Origin: Streptomyces sp. NBC_01481
GTDB lineage: Bacteria; Actinomycetota; Actinomycetes; Streptomycetales; Streptomycetaceae
Direction of reading: 5' to 3'
Length of the DNA stretch: 64,000 nucleotides
Assembly: GCF_026339995.1 (NCBI RefSeq)
Contig: NZ_JAPEPT010000002.1
Location: 62,001 to 126,000 of the forward strand
Positions 36,732 through 44,333 of this stretch are shown here, piece after piece; positions within the stretch are counted from its first letter, which is position 1; each line of letters begins with the position of its first letter. Position numbers and translations under genes: made by a program. The notes under the pieces are model-generated. The model was given only the letters and a program-made list of their open reading frames with translations. It searched no databases and was not told where the DNA came from.

Positions 36732-38078
36732 ATGACACGCAAGCCACTCGCGTTCCTCGCCGCCGCCCTGCTGCTGCCCCTCACCGGCTGCGGCGGCGAC
36801 GCGAGCGCAGGCGACTCCGGCACGGTCACCGTCACCGTCGGTTATCAGTCCAAGACCATCAACACCGTCACGGCCGGGACGCTGCTGCGCTCGCTCGGCT
36901 ACTTCGAACGGGAGCTCGCGGCCCGCGGCAAGCGCGAGGGCGTCATGTACAAGGTGAAGTGGCAGGACTACGCCACGGGCGCGCCGATCACCGCCCAGAT
37001 GACCGCCGGGAAGGTCGACATCGGCTCGATGGGCGACTTCCCGCTGCTCATCAACGCCGCGCGCGGCAAGCAGCTGAACCGGCCGACGAAGCTCGTCTCC
37101 GTGACCGGCTACAACCTGCGCGGCGGCCTCAACACCATCGTCACCGCGCCCGGTTCGGAGCTCGCCTCGCTCAAGGACCTGCGCGGCCGGAAGGTCTCCA
37201 CGAGCGTCGGATCGGCCGCCGACGGGACGCTCGTACGGGCGCTCCAACGGGCGGACATCGACCCGGAGAAGGACATCCGCAAGCTCAACCAGCAGCCCGC
37301 GGTGGGCGCGTCGGCGCTCCAGGCGGGCAGCACTGACGCGCTCTCGCAGTTCGTGGCCTGGCCGGGGCTGCTCGCCTTCCAGGGCCGGGCACAGGCGCTG
37401 TACGACGGGGCGGAGCTGAACCTTCCGACCTTCCACGGGGTCACTGTCCGTGAGGACTTCGCGAAGAAGCGGCCCGTCGTACTGGAGGACTTCCTGCGCG
37501 CGCAGGCCGCCGCGACGGACTACCTGAACAAGCAGCCGGTCGCGGCGGCGGAGTCGGTGGCCGAGGCGACCGGACTGCCGCCCGAGGTCGTCTACCTCTA
37601 CAACGGCCCCAACGGCATCGCCACCTTCGGCCCGGCCCTGCGGGCGGAGCTGGTGGACGCGCTGAAGAAGGACGTGCCGGTGCTGAAGTCGGCCAAGCTG
37701 GTGGGCGACGTGAATGTGGACGCCTTCGTCGACGAGCAGTACGTGAAGCGGGCGTTGGGCGACGGCTATGCGAAGGCGCTCGCGGCGGCCCCGGAGGCTG
37801 CGAAGAGCGAGGTCTGGCTCAAGACCGGCTCGACGCGGTCCTTCGCCGCTCCGGCCGAGCTGCTGCGCCACATCACCGCGCAAAAGGGCCAGGTACGGGC
37901 CGCGTACGTCCCCGATGCCACGACCGGGACGCTCTGGTTCGCGGACAAGGCGGTATGGGTGGCGGACGGCGTGAAGCTGCTGCCCTTCGTGACCCGTTCG
38001 GGTGCGGCCGCGTACGTCTCGGGGCACGCGGGTGCTCGTACCGTCCCGTACGCCGAAGCCCTGAAGCGGGCGTCATGA
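36732..38078 (+). CDS. ABC transporter substrate-binding lipoprotein with extra C-terminal domain
   Basis: The 448-residue lipoprotein has lipobox LLPLTGC (Cys20). Residues ~32-345 are an SsuA/TauA/NMT1-type periplasmic-binding domain (VTVGYQSKTINTVTAGTLLR, TAGKVDIGSMGDFPLLINAA, LKDLRGRKVSTSVGSAADGT), a fold used for sulfonates, taurine, nitrate and thiamine precursors. Usual length is 320-350. The extra ~95 residues (355-448; VRAAYVPDATTGTLWFADKA, FVTRSGAAAYVSGHAGA) look like a NosL-type copper lipoprotein domain; that assignment is tentative. The stop overlaps the permease start (ATGA). Confidence 0.88.
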   Translation: MTRKPLAFLAAALLLPLTGCGGDASAGDSGTVTVTVGYQSKTINTVTAGTLLRSLGYFERELAARGKREGVMYKVKWQDYATGAPITAQMTAGKVDIGSMGDFPLLINAARGKQLNRPTKLVSVTGYNLRGGLNTIVTAPGSELASLKDLRGRKVSTSVGSAADGTLVRALQRADIDPEKDIRKLNQQPAVGASALQAGSTDALSQFVAWPGLLAFQGRAQALYDGAELNLPTFHGVTVREDFAKKRPVVLEDFLRAQAAATDYLNKQPVAAAESVAEATGLPPEVVYLYNGPNGIATFGPALRAELVDALKKDVPVLKSAKLVGDVNVDAFVDEQYVKRALGDGYAKALAAAPEAAKSEVWLKTGSTRSFAAPAELLRHITAQKGQVRAAYVPDATTGTLWFADKAVWVADGVKLLPFVTRSGAAAYVSGHAGARTVPYAEALKRAS

Positions 38079-38983
38079 CCGCGCGGCGCCTCCTGCGTGT
38101 CCTCTCGCTCGCCGGGGCGCTCGGGCTGTGGCAGCTGCTGACCGCGCTCGACATCAATCTGTGGCTGCGCTTCGAGCAGTTCCCGACGGTCGTCGACGTG
38201 GCGCGGGAGTTCGGGGAACGGGTCGGCAGCGGCCCGTACTGGCAGGACCTCACCGACAGCCTCACCCGTATCGTCACCGGCTTCGCCCTGGCGGCGGTCG
38301 CAGGCGTGGCCGTCGGCACGGCCATCGCCCGCTCGCGCCTCGTGGCGGACCTGCTCGGCCCGGTTCTCGAAGTCCTGCGCCCCATCCCGGCGATCGCGCT
38401 GGTGCCAGTGGCGATCCTGCTCTTCCCCAGCAATGAACAGGGCATCGTCTTCATCACCTTCACCGCGGCGTTCTTCCCGGTCATGGTCTCCACCCGCCAC
38501 GCGGTGCGCGCCCTGACCCCGGTCTGGGAAGAGGCAGTTCTCACGATGGGCGGGGGACGGTGGCGGGTCCTCGGTTCGGTGGTCCTGCCGGGAGCACTGC
38601 CGGGCATCCTCGGCGGACTGTCGGTCGGGATCGGCGTCTCGTGGATCTGCGTGATCTCGGCGGAGATGATCTCCGGGGAGTACGGGGTGGGTTACCGCAC
38701 CTGGCAGGACTACACGGTGGTCGACTACCCCGGCGTGTTCGTGGGGATGGCGACGATCGGAGTCCTCGGCTGGCTGACGTCGACGGCGGTGGAACTGGCG
38801 GGTCGCCGGGTGACGCGGTGGCTCCCGCGGACGGAGCACGGGGGGTCGGTGGGCGCGGCGCGGGCGCGGGTACGGGCGCGCCCTGCGGGGCTTTCCCCCA
38901 CCCCGCCCCTTCCCGTAACCGGGGGCGATCCCCCAGCCCCCCGTACGGCCTTCGGCCGTGTCCTCAATCGCCGGACGGGCTGA
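38075..38983 (+). CDS. ABC transporter permease (sulfonate/taurine/nitrate type)
   Basis: The 302-residue protein has six TM segments and the EAA loop EEAVLTMGGGRWRVLGSVVL followed by PGALPGILGG, typical of SsuC/TauC permeases. The ATG overlaps the binding-protein stop. The natural protein seems to end near residue 265; from about residue 268 (RPAGLSPTPPLPVTGGD to the end) the sequence is encoded by the left arm of a dispersed intergenic repeat, and the TGA stop sits at the repeat's centre of symmetry. Confidence 0.9.
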   Translation: MTARRLLRVLSLAGALGLWQLLTALDINLWLRFEQFPTVVDVAREFGERVGSGPYWQDLTDSLTRIVTGFALAAVAGVAVGTAIARSRLVADLLGPVLEVLRPIPAIALVPVAILLFPSNEQGIVFITFTAAFFPVMVSTRHAVRALTPVWEEAVLTMGGGRWRVLGSVVLPGALPGILGGLSVGIGVSWICVISAEMISGEYGVGYRTWQDYTVVDYPGVFVGMATIGVLGWLTSTAVELAGRRVTRWLPRTEHGGSVGAARARVRARPAGLSPTPPLPVTGGDPPAPRTAFGRVLNRRTG

Positions 38984-39064
38984 ATACTCAGCCCCTCCGG
39001 CGTTTGAGGAGCGGGGTCTGGGGCGGAGCCCCAGTTCGGGAAAGGGCGGGTAGGGGAACAGGCC
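38893..39064. repeat. Large palindromic copy of a dispersed intergenic repeat
   Basis: About 170 bp form an imperfect inverted repeat around the core GGGCTGA-ATAC-TCAGCCC (38977-38994). Outward, CGCCGGACGGGCTGA pairs with TCAGCCCCTCCGGCG, and CCCCGCCCCTTCCCG on the left pairs with CGGGAAAGGGCGGG on the right. The right arm matches the half copy at 13.2 kb in opposite orientation. It overlaps the end of the permease gene and fills the 145-bp gap before the ATPase gene. Such a hairpin could reduce read-through inside the operon. Confidence 0.75.
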
Positions 39065-39128
39065 CGCGCAGCGGCCCCCGCCCGCCACCGCACCCCGATT
39101 CCCATCCGCCCCCAAGGAGGCGCAAACC

Positions 39129-39902
39129 GTGACCACCCGTTCCGAGACCCTCGCCCCCACCACGCAAACAGCACCCCGCGGCGCCCACCTCACCCTCTCC
39201 CGCGTAACCCTCGGCCGCCCCGGCGCCCCCGTCCTCGACAGCCTCGATCTCGACGTCGCCCCCGGCGAGATCCTGACCGTCGTCGGACCGTCGGGCTGCG
39301 GCAAGTCCACCCTCCTGCGCACCCTCGCCGGACTGCTCCCCGCACTCCACGGAGCCGTCGAGCAGGACGGCGCCCCCATCACCGCCCCCCGCGCCGAACG
39401 CGCCCTGGTCTTCCAGGACGACGCCCTGCTCCCCTGGCGCACCGTCCGCGCCAACGTCGAACTGCCCCTCGCCATCATGGGATCGAGCCGGACCGACCGC
39501 CGCCGCAAGGCCGAGCAGTGGCTGGACCGCGTCGGCCTCGCCGACCGCGCCGCCCACCTCCCCTACCGAATCTCCGGCGGCCAGCGCCAACGCGTCCAGC
39601 TCGCCCGCGCCCTCGCCGCCGAGCCCCGCGCCGTCCTGATGGACGAGCCGTTCGGCGCGCTCGACGCGCAGACGAGGGCCGGTATGCAGCAACTGCTCGT
39701 CGACGTGCTGCGCGGCACCGGCGCGACCGTCGTCTTCGTCACTCACGACGTGGACGAGGCGATCTTCCTGGGCGACCGGGTCGCCCTCCTCGGTACCGGC
39801 CGCGTCCTGGACGTACCGCGCCCGCGTGACCGGGAGGCCCACAACGATCCCGCGACCGTCGCCCTGCGCCGCGACGTACTCGAATCTCTCGGTACCAAGT
39901 GA
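39129..39902 (+). CDS. ABC transporter ATP-binding protein (sulfonate/taurine/nitrate type)
   Basis: The 257-residue ATPase shows Walker A GPSGCGKST, Q-loop LVFQDDALLPWRTV, signature RISGGQRQRVQLARAL, Walker B AVLMDEPFGALD and H-loop VTHDVDEA. LLPWRTV after the Q-loop is characteristic of the SsuB/TauB/NrtD group. GGAGG lies 8 nt before the GTG at 39129. Its stop overlaps or abuts the flavoprotein start, tying importer and flavoenzyme into one operon. Confidence 0.94.
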   Translation: MTTRSETLAPTTQTAPRGAHLTLSRVTLGRPGAPVLDSLDLDVAPGEILTVVGPSGCGKSTLLRTLAGLLPALHGAVEQDGAPITAPRAERALVFQDDALLPWRTVRANVELPLAIMGSSRTDRRRKAEQWLDRVGLADRAAHLPYRISGGQRQRVQLARALAAEPRAVLMDEPFGALDAQTRAGMQQLLVDVLRGTGATVVFVTHDVDEAIFLGDRVALLGTGRVLDVPRPRDREAHNDPATVALRRDVLESLGTK

Positions 39903-39913
39903 AAGGCACGACC

Positions 39914-42607
39914 GTGCAGATCCCCGCTCTCACCGACGCCGAGGAACTGACCTGCGACGTCCTTGTCATCGGCGGCGGCACGGCCGGGACGATGGCCGCG
40001 CTCACAGCCGCCGAGCGCGGCGCGAACGTGCTCCTCCTGGAAAAGGCACACGTCCGCCACTCGGGCGCCCTCGCCATGGGCATGGACGGAGTCAACAACG
40101 CCGTCATCCCCGGCCGCGCCGAGCCCGACGACTATGTCGCGGAGATCACCCGCGCCAACGACGGCATCGTCGACCAGTCCACGGTCCGCCAGACGGCGAC
40201 CCGCGGCTTCGGCATGGTGCAGCGCCTGGAGTCGTACGGCGTGAAGTTCGAGAAGGACGAACACGGTGAATACGCGGTCCGCCAGGTGCACCGCTCCGGC
40301 TCGTACGTCCTGCCCATGCCCGAGGGCAAGGACGTCAAGAAGGTCCTCTACCGTCAACTGCGCCGACGCGAGATGCGCGAACGCATCCGGATCGAGAACC
40401 GCGTCATGCCGGTCCGGGTCCTGACGGCGGACGGCCGGGCCGTGGGCGCGGCCGGTCTCAACACCCGCACCGGCGGGTTCGTCACGGTCCGCGCGGGCGC
40501 GGTCATCCTGGCCACCGGCGCCTGCGGCCGCCTCGGTCTGCCGGCCTCCGGCTATCTCTACGGCACGTACGAGAACCCCACCAACGCCGGTGACGGCTAC
40601 GCCATGGCCTACCACGCCGGCGCCGAACTCACCGGCATCGAGTGCTTCCAGATCAACCCGCTGATCAAGGACTACAACGGCCCGGCCTGCGCATACGTCG
40701 CCAACCCCTTCGGCGGATACCAGGTCAACCGCCACGGCGAGCGCTTCGTCGACTCCGACTACTGGTCGGGCCAGATGATGTCGGAGTTCGCCGCCGAACT
40801 CGCCTCCGACCGCGGCCCGGTCTATCTCAAGCTCAGCCATCTCCCGGAAGAGTCCATCAGCGCGCTGGAGGGCATCCTGCACTCCACCGAACGCCCCACT
40901 CGCGGCACATTCCACGCGAACCGCGGCCACGACTACCGCACCCACGACGTCGAGATGCACATCTCGGAGATCGGCCTGTGCGGCGGACACTCGGCATCCG
41001 GCGTACGCGTCGACGACCACGCCCGCACCACCGTGCCCGGTCTGTACGCCGCAGGTGACCTGGCCTGCGTCCCGCACAACTACATGATCGGCGCGTTCGT
41101 CTTCGGCGACCTGGCGGGGGCCGATGCCTCGCAATTCACGGCGTACGAAGGCGAATTGCCCGCCGACCAGATCCGGGAAGCCCACGAGCTGATCTATCGC
41201 CCCCTGCGCAACCCGGACGGCCCGCCGCAGACCCAGGTCGAGTACAAACTCCGCCGCTTCGTGAACGACTACGTCGCGCCGCCCAAGTCCGGCGCCCGGC
41301 TCTCCCTCGCCGTGGAGCACTTCGAGCGGATGCGCGGCGAGATCGCCGAGATGGGCGCCGAGACCCCGCACGAGCTGATGCGCTGCGCCGAGGTGAGCTT
41401 CATCCGCGACTGCGCCGAGATGGCGGCGCGCTCCTCACTCGCCCGTACGGAATCCCGCTGGGGCCTGTACCACGAGCGTACGGACCACCCGCAGCGCGAC
41501 GACGAGGACTGGCTGCACCACCTGGACCTGCGCAAATCCCCGTCCGCGGCAATGGAGTTCACGGCCCGCCCGGTCTCCCCCTATCTGGTGCCGGTCGAGG
41601 AGTTCAGTCCCACCGGCGGGCTGTCCCGCCACCTCGGGGAGGTCCACCCGGAGCAGGTCTCCACGGCCGGACAGCGCGATATCGCGCCGACCGGCTCCCG
41701 CATCGCCGCTCCCGTACGCGCCGAGACGCAGGTATCCGCCCACTCCCCCCGCATCCTCGAACTCCTCGCCCTTACCGAAGAGGAGCCCTCGCTGGCGGAG
41801 TTGAGCCCCTACCTGTCCGACGCCGACCCTGCAGTCCGGGCCGCCGCCGTCGCCACGCTCACCGAGACCACCCCGGACGGCACAGGCCCGGCACTCGCTG
41901 CCTCCCTGGTGGACGAGGACGCGGCGGTACGGGCGGGGGCAGCGGCCTCCCTCCAGGAGCTGGTGGAAGTCTTGCCGCCGACGGGCGAGTTGAGCGCTCT
42001 GCTGCTGGTGGCACTCGGCTGCGACGACCCCACGGTCCGCTCCACCGCGCTCGACGTCCTGCGCGCCCTGCGCCTGGGCGACGCCGTGGCCTACACCCGG
42101 ACACTTGACGACCCGGACATCGAGGTCCGCATCGCGTCCGTACGCGCTCTGGTCTCGGTCGACGCGCTCGACGCCGTCGCCCGCGCGACGGCCGACCCGG
42201 CCCGCGAGGTCCGCGTCACGGTGGCCCGCAGCCTGACCGATCCGGGAGCGCTCGCCCCCCTGCTCCACGACCCGGACATCCTGGTCCGCGCGGCCGCACT
42301 CGCCACCCTGTCCACCACCGGCTGCCCCGCCCCGTACGACACCACGGCCGTCACCGCACTGACCGCCCCCGCCTGGCAGATCCGCGCGGGTGCAGCCTCG
42401 GCCCTGGGCGCGGCCGGCCCCGAACTCGCCGTCCCCGCCCTGACCAAGGCCCTCGCCGACCCGAACGCCGACGTCCGCAAGGCGGCGGTCCTGTCCCTGC
42501 TCCGCCACTCCACCACCCCGGAGGCCCGCGCGGCCCTGTCCACGGCGGTCCAGGACCCCGACGCGGACGTACGCGCCTACGCCGCCCGGGCAGCTACCCC
42601 GGCCTGA
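39914..42607 (+). CDS. AprA-like FAD flavoprotein (fumarate reductase/succinate dehydrogenase family) fused to HEAT repeats
   Basis: The 897-residue protein has an FAD-binding domain (CDVLVIGGGTAGTMAALTAA near the start, KAHVRHSGALAMGMDGVNN, GAVILATGACGRLG, VPGLYAAGDLACVPHN), with closest visible resemblance to the alpha subunit of APS reductase (AprA; compare its RSGAVAMGLSAIN). There is no SdhA-type flavinylation motif. A helical C-terminal flavoprotein domain ends near residue 560. From about 610 to the end lie at least six HEAT/PBS-lyase-like repeats (YLSDADPAVRAAAVATL, LVDEDAAVRAGAAASL, LADPNADVRKAAVLSL), an unusual fusion. I use the GTG at 39914 (GAAAGG upstream); a GTG at 39899 overlaps the ATPase stop. 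Confidence 0.88.
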   Translation: MQIPALTDAEELTCDVLVIGGGTAGTMAALTAAERGANVLLLEKAHVRHSGALAMGMDGVNNAVIPGRAEPDDYVAEITRANDGIVDQSTVRQTATRGFGMVQRLESYGVKFEKDEHGEYAVRQVHRSGSYVLPMPEGKDVKKVLYRQLRRREMRERIRIENRVMPVRVLTADGRAVGAAGLNTRTGGFVTVRAGAVILATGACGRLGLPASGYLYGTYENPTNAGDGYAMAYHAGAELTGIECFQINPLIKDYNGPACAYVANPFGGYQVNRHGERFVDSDYWSGQMMSEFAAELASDRGPVYLKLSHLPEESISALEGILHSTERPTRGTFHANRGHDYRTHDVEMHISEIGLCGGHSASGVRVDDHARTTVPGLYAAGDLACVPHNYMIGAFVFGDLAGADASQFTAYEGELPADQIREAHELIYRPLRNPDGPPQTQVEYKLRRFVNDYVAPPKSGARLSLAVEHFERMRGEIAEMGAETPHELMRCAEVSFIRDCAEMAARSSLARTESRWGLYHERTDHPQRDDEDWLHHLDLRKSPSAAMEFTARPVSPYLVPVEEFSPTGGLSRHLGEVHPEQVSTAGQRDIAPTGSRIAAPVRAETQVSAHSPRILELLALTEEEPSLAELSPYLSDADPAVRAAAVATLTETTPDGTGPALAASLVDEDAAVRAGAAASLQELVEVLPPTGELSALLLVALGCDDPTVRSTALDVLRALRLGDAVAYTRTLDDPDIEVRIASVRALVSVDALDAVARATADPAREVRVTVARSLTDPGALAPLLHDPDILVRAAALATLSTTGCPAPYDTTAVTALTAPAWQIRAGAASALGAAGPELAVPALTKALADPNADVRKAAVLSLLRHSTTPEARAALSTAVQDPDADVRAYAARAATPA

Positions 42608-42776
42608 GCGGCGGCAGACCAGGCGGGAGCGCGTGATCATTCTGGTCGCGGACGCCCACGGTGACGCGGGGCGCGTCAACGGCACGTGATTCGTTCACAC
42701 GTGCGTGGGGGCCTGATCAATTTCCCCCGGGTTGCACGGAACAGGTCCGCGAGACTCCCGTCCCATGGGAACACCG

Positions 42777-43386
42777 ATGAGCGAAGGCCCTGGGGGTCCC
42801 GAAGCCCAACTGGCCCACCCCGCCCACGGGCGGCTGGACCGCCGACGACCTGGACAGGATTCCGAATCTTCCTCCACACACGGAGCTGATCGACGCGAGT
42901 CTCGTCTTCGCAGCTCCGCAAACGGTCTTTCATTCCCGTGCGGTGGGTTACTTCAGAGGCCAACTGGAATCGGCCGCACCCAAGGAACTGGAGGTCGCCG
43001 CGCGATTCACCATCGACATCGACCGCCAGAACAGGCCTGAGCCAGATGTGATCGTTGTGCACGGGGAGGTCATCGAAGACTGGAACCAGACCCGGTTCCC
43101 TGCCGAGTCCGTGGTCCTGGCCATCGAGGTCGTCTCCACCGACTCTGTGACCCGGGATCGCGAGACCAAGCCGCTGAAGTACGCGCGGGCCAAGATCCCG
43201 CACTACTGGCGAGTGGAAGACAACGAGGGTCAGGCCGTCATCTATGTCTTCGAGCTGGAGCCGACCACGGGCGCGTACACCAGCACCGGCATCTTCCATG
43301 ACCGGATGAAGGTCTCCGTCCCCTTCCCCGTCGACCTCGACCTCACCCAGATCAAGCCCCGCCGAAACAGGGCGGCCGAAGAGTAG
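42777..43386 (+). pseudogene. Uma2-family (DUF820) endonuclease-like gene, frameshifted
   Basis: The N-terminus (MSEGPGGPEAQLAHPAHGR, from ATG 42777) is in one frame. The rest, WTADDLDRIPNLPPHTELID onward through DIDRQNRPEPDVIVV, VLAIEVVS and RETKPLKYARAKIPHYWRVE, is in the next frame, reached at about 42826-42833 (GGGCGGCTGG). One extra base there explains the shift. The second frame has no start codon before GTG 42943. Putative PD-(D/E)xK residues (E in TELID, D in EPDV, E in IEVVS, K in ETKPLK) remain. Uma2 proteins are abundant in Streptomyces and of unclear function. A sequencing error is an alternative. Confidence 0.75.
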
Positions 43387-43405
43387 CCGGCCGGTCGCGC
43401 GCGAA

Positions 43406-43434
43406 GGCCCGGCACCTCACCGAGGTGCCGGGCC
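43406..43434. terminator. Strong bidirectional stem-loop after the Uma2 pseudogene
   Basis: GGCCCGGCACCTC-ACC-GAGGTGCCGGGCC is a perfect 13-bp stem with a three-base loop, 19 nt after the Uma2 stop and 5 nt beyond the stop of a small minus-strand open frame. Confidence 0.85.
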
Positions 43435-43439
43435 CGACG

Positions 43440-43562
43440 TCATCCGATGGCCTTGCAGCCGGACCAACTCGAGCCGACGCTACTGTTGATGATGTTGGTG
43501 GTACTGAGCGCGGCGGTGCTGTTCCCCGGGCCCCGGACAAGATGGATGGCGGTGCCAGGCAT
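43440..43562 (-). CDS. Possible 40-residue peptide, Ser/Thr/Asn/Gly-rich with single Cys near the C-terminus
   Basis: The frame starts MPGTAIHLVRGPGNSTAALS and ends SSVGSSWSGCKAIG. It is immediately followed by a terminator hairpin, which is the main support. There is no ribosome site before the ATG at 43562 and no modification enzyme nearby. The composition (Ser, Thr, one Cys) is like a ribosomally made peptide core, but it could equally be a gene remnant. Not recognised. Confidence 0.2.
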   Translation of the reverse strand: MPGTAIHLVRGPGNSTAALSTTNIINSSVGSSWSGCKAIG

Positions 43563-43622
43563 TGCGGAAGAGCCCAGGGCGTTCCATGATCACACCGCTC
43601 AGATTCTCGGTGGAGGCTACGG

Positions 43623-43925
43623 GTGAGTGAGCCATCGATTCAGATTCCTGTCGATAAACTTCGCGAAGCATTCGACGTTCTCTTGAATCATGTAGCACAG
43701 GGTTCAGGTCGATATGTAACAGTCCACAAAGACGCCTTCTGGTCGATCCCCGCGGCGATGGTGTATGACGTTTATTCGGAGCCACAGGAACTCACAATCG
43801 GGATGATTTCCGAATCGTGGAGAAATCTGGAGGCAATGACTGAGAACGATGCGCGTGTCGTGGGATACGGGCTGGTTTGGCTCGCTGAGGTTCTTCGCGC
43901 CGTTGGCGATGAGTCAGCCCCATAG
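43623..43925 (+). CDS. Hypothetical protein, low-GC orphan
   Basis: The 100-residue acidic protein starts at GTG 43623 with GGAGG 6 nt upstream. The sequence (PIQIPVDKLREAFDVLLNHV-like N-terminus, GRYVTVHKDAFWSIPAAMVYD, ISESWRNLEAM) looks like a small soluble alpha/beta protein that I do not recognise. Its codon use is much less GC-biased than the neighbours, suggesting recent acquisition. It stands between a broken Uma2 gene and an XRE/DUF397 pair. Confidence 0.6.
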   Translation: MSEPSIQIPVDKLREAFDVLLNHVAQGSGRYVTVHKDAFWSIPAAMVYDVYSEPQELTIGMISESWRNLEAMTENDARVVGYGLVWLAEVLRAVGDESAP

Positions 43926-44123
43926 CAGCGGCGCACCCTGTCGAACGAATGGGTGGGTTGGTGCGTGCCACCGTAGTGTCGGCGGTCGCATTCAAGTCCG
44001 GCCCCAAATCGTGCCGCGCGCATGGGGTCCGTCCACCTGTGGCGAGGTCCCGCTGTTTGTCCCCAGGGCGTTGTTCGCGGTGCAGCAGGGAATTCCGTCC
44101 ACTCTTCGGAGACCCAGCGGCGG

Positions 44124-44333
44124 TCAGGGCTTGGACGTGTACGTCACGAAGGACGCCCACTGGGCTTCGGTGAAGGCAAGTTGGGGGCCCTGGGCGTTCT
44201 TGGAGTCGCGGATGTGGACCGTGCCGGGGGTGGCGGCGACCTCGACGCAGTCGTTGCCGTTACTGCTGTCGCTGTAGCTGCTCTTGAACCAGTCCAGCCC
44301 GGTGCCGTCCACAGCGAAGGGCTTGTTGGTCAT
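44124..44333 (-). CDS. DUF397 domain protein
   Basis: The 69-residue protein matches the DUF397 pattern: WFKSSYSDSSNGNDCVEVA, then VHIRDSKN and FTEAQWASFV. Its ATG overlaps the stop of the upstream XRE regulator by 4 bp (ATGA). XRE/DUF397 pairs are numerous in Streptomyces and have been studied as regulatory, possibly toxin-antitoxin-like, pairs affecting antibiotic production. The biochemical function of DUF397 is unknown. Confidence 0.92.
   Translation of the reverse strand: MTNKPFAVDGTGLDWFKSSYSDSSNGNDCVEVAATPGTVHIRDSKNAQGPQLAFTEAQWASFVTYTSKP

Noticed and set aside
43792..44160. Minus-strand 122-codon frame between the orphan gene and the DUF397 gene
   Set aside because: No ribosome site or domain; it overlaps the orphan gene on the other strand. 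I see nothing else in 43926-44123.
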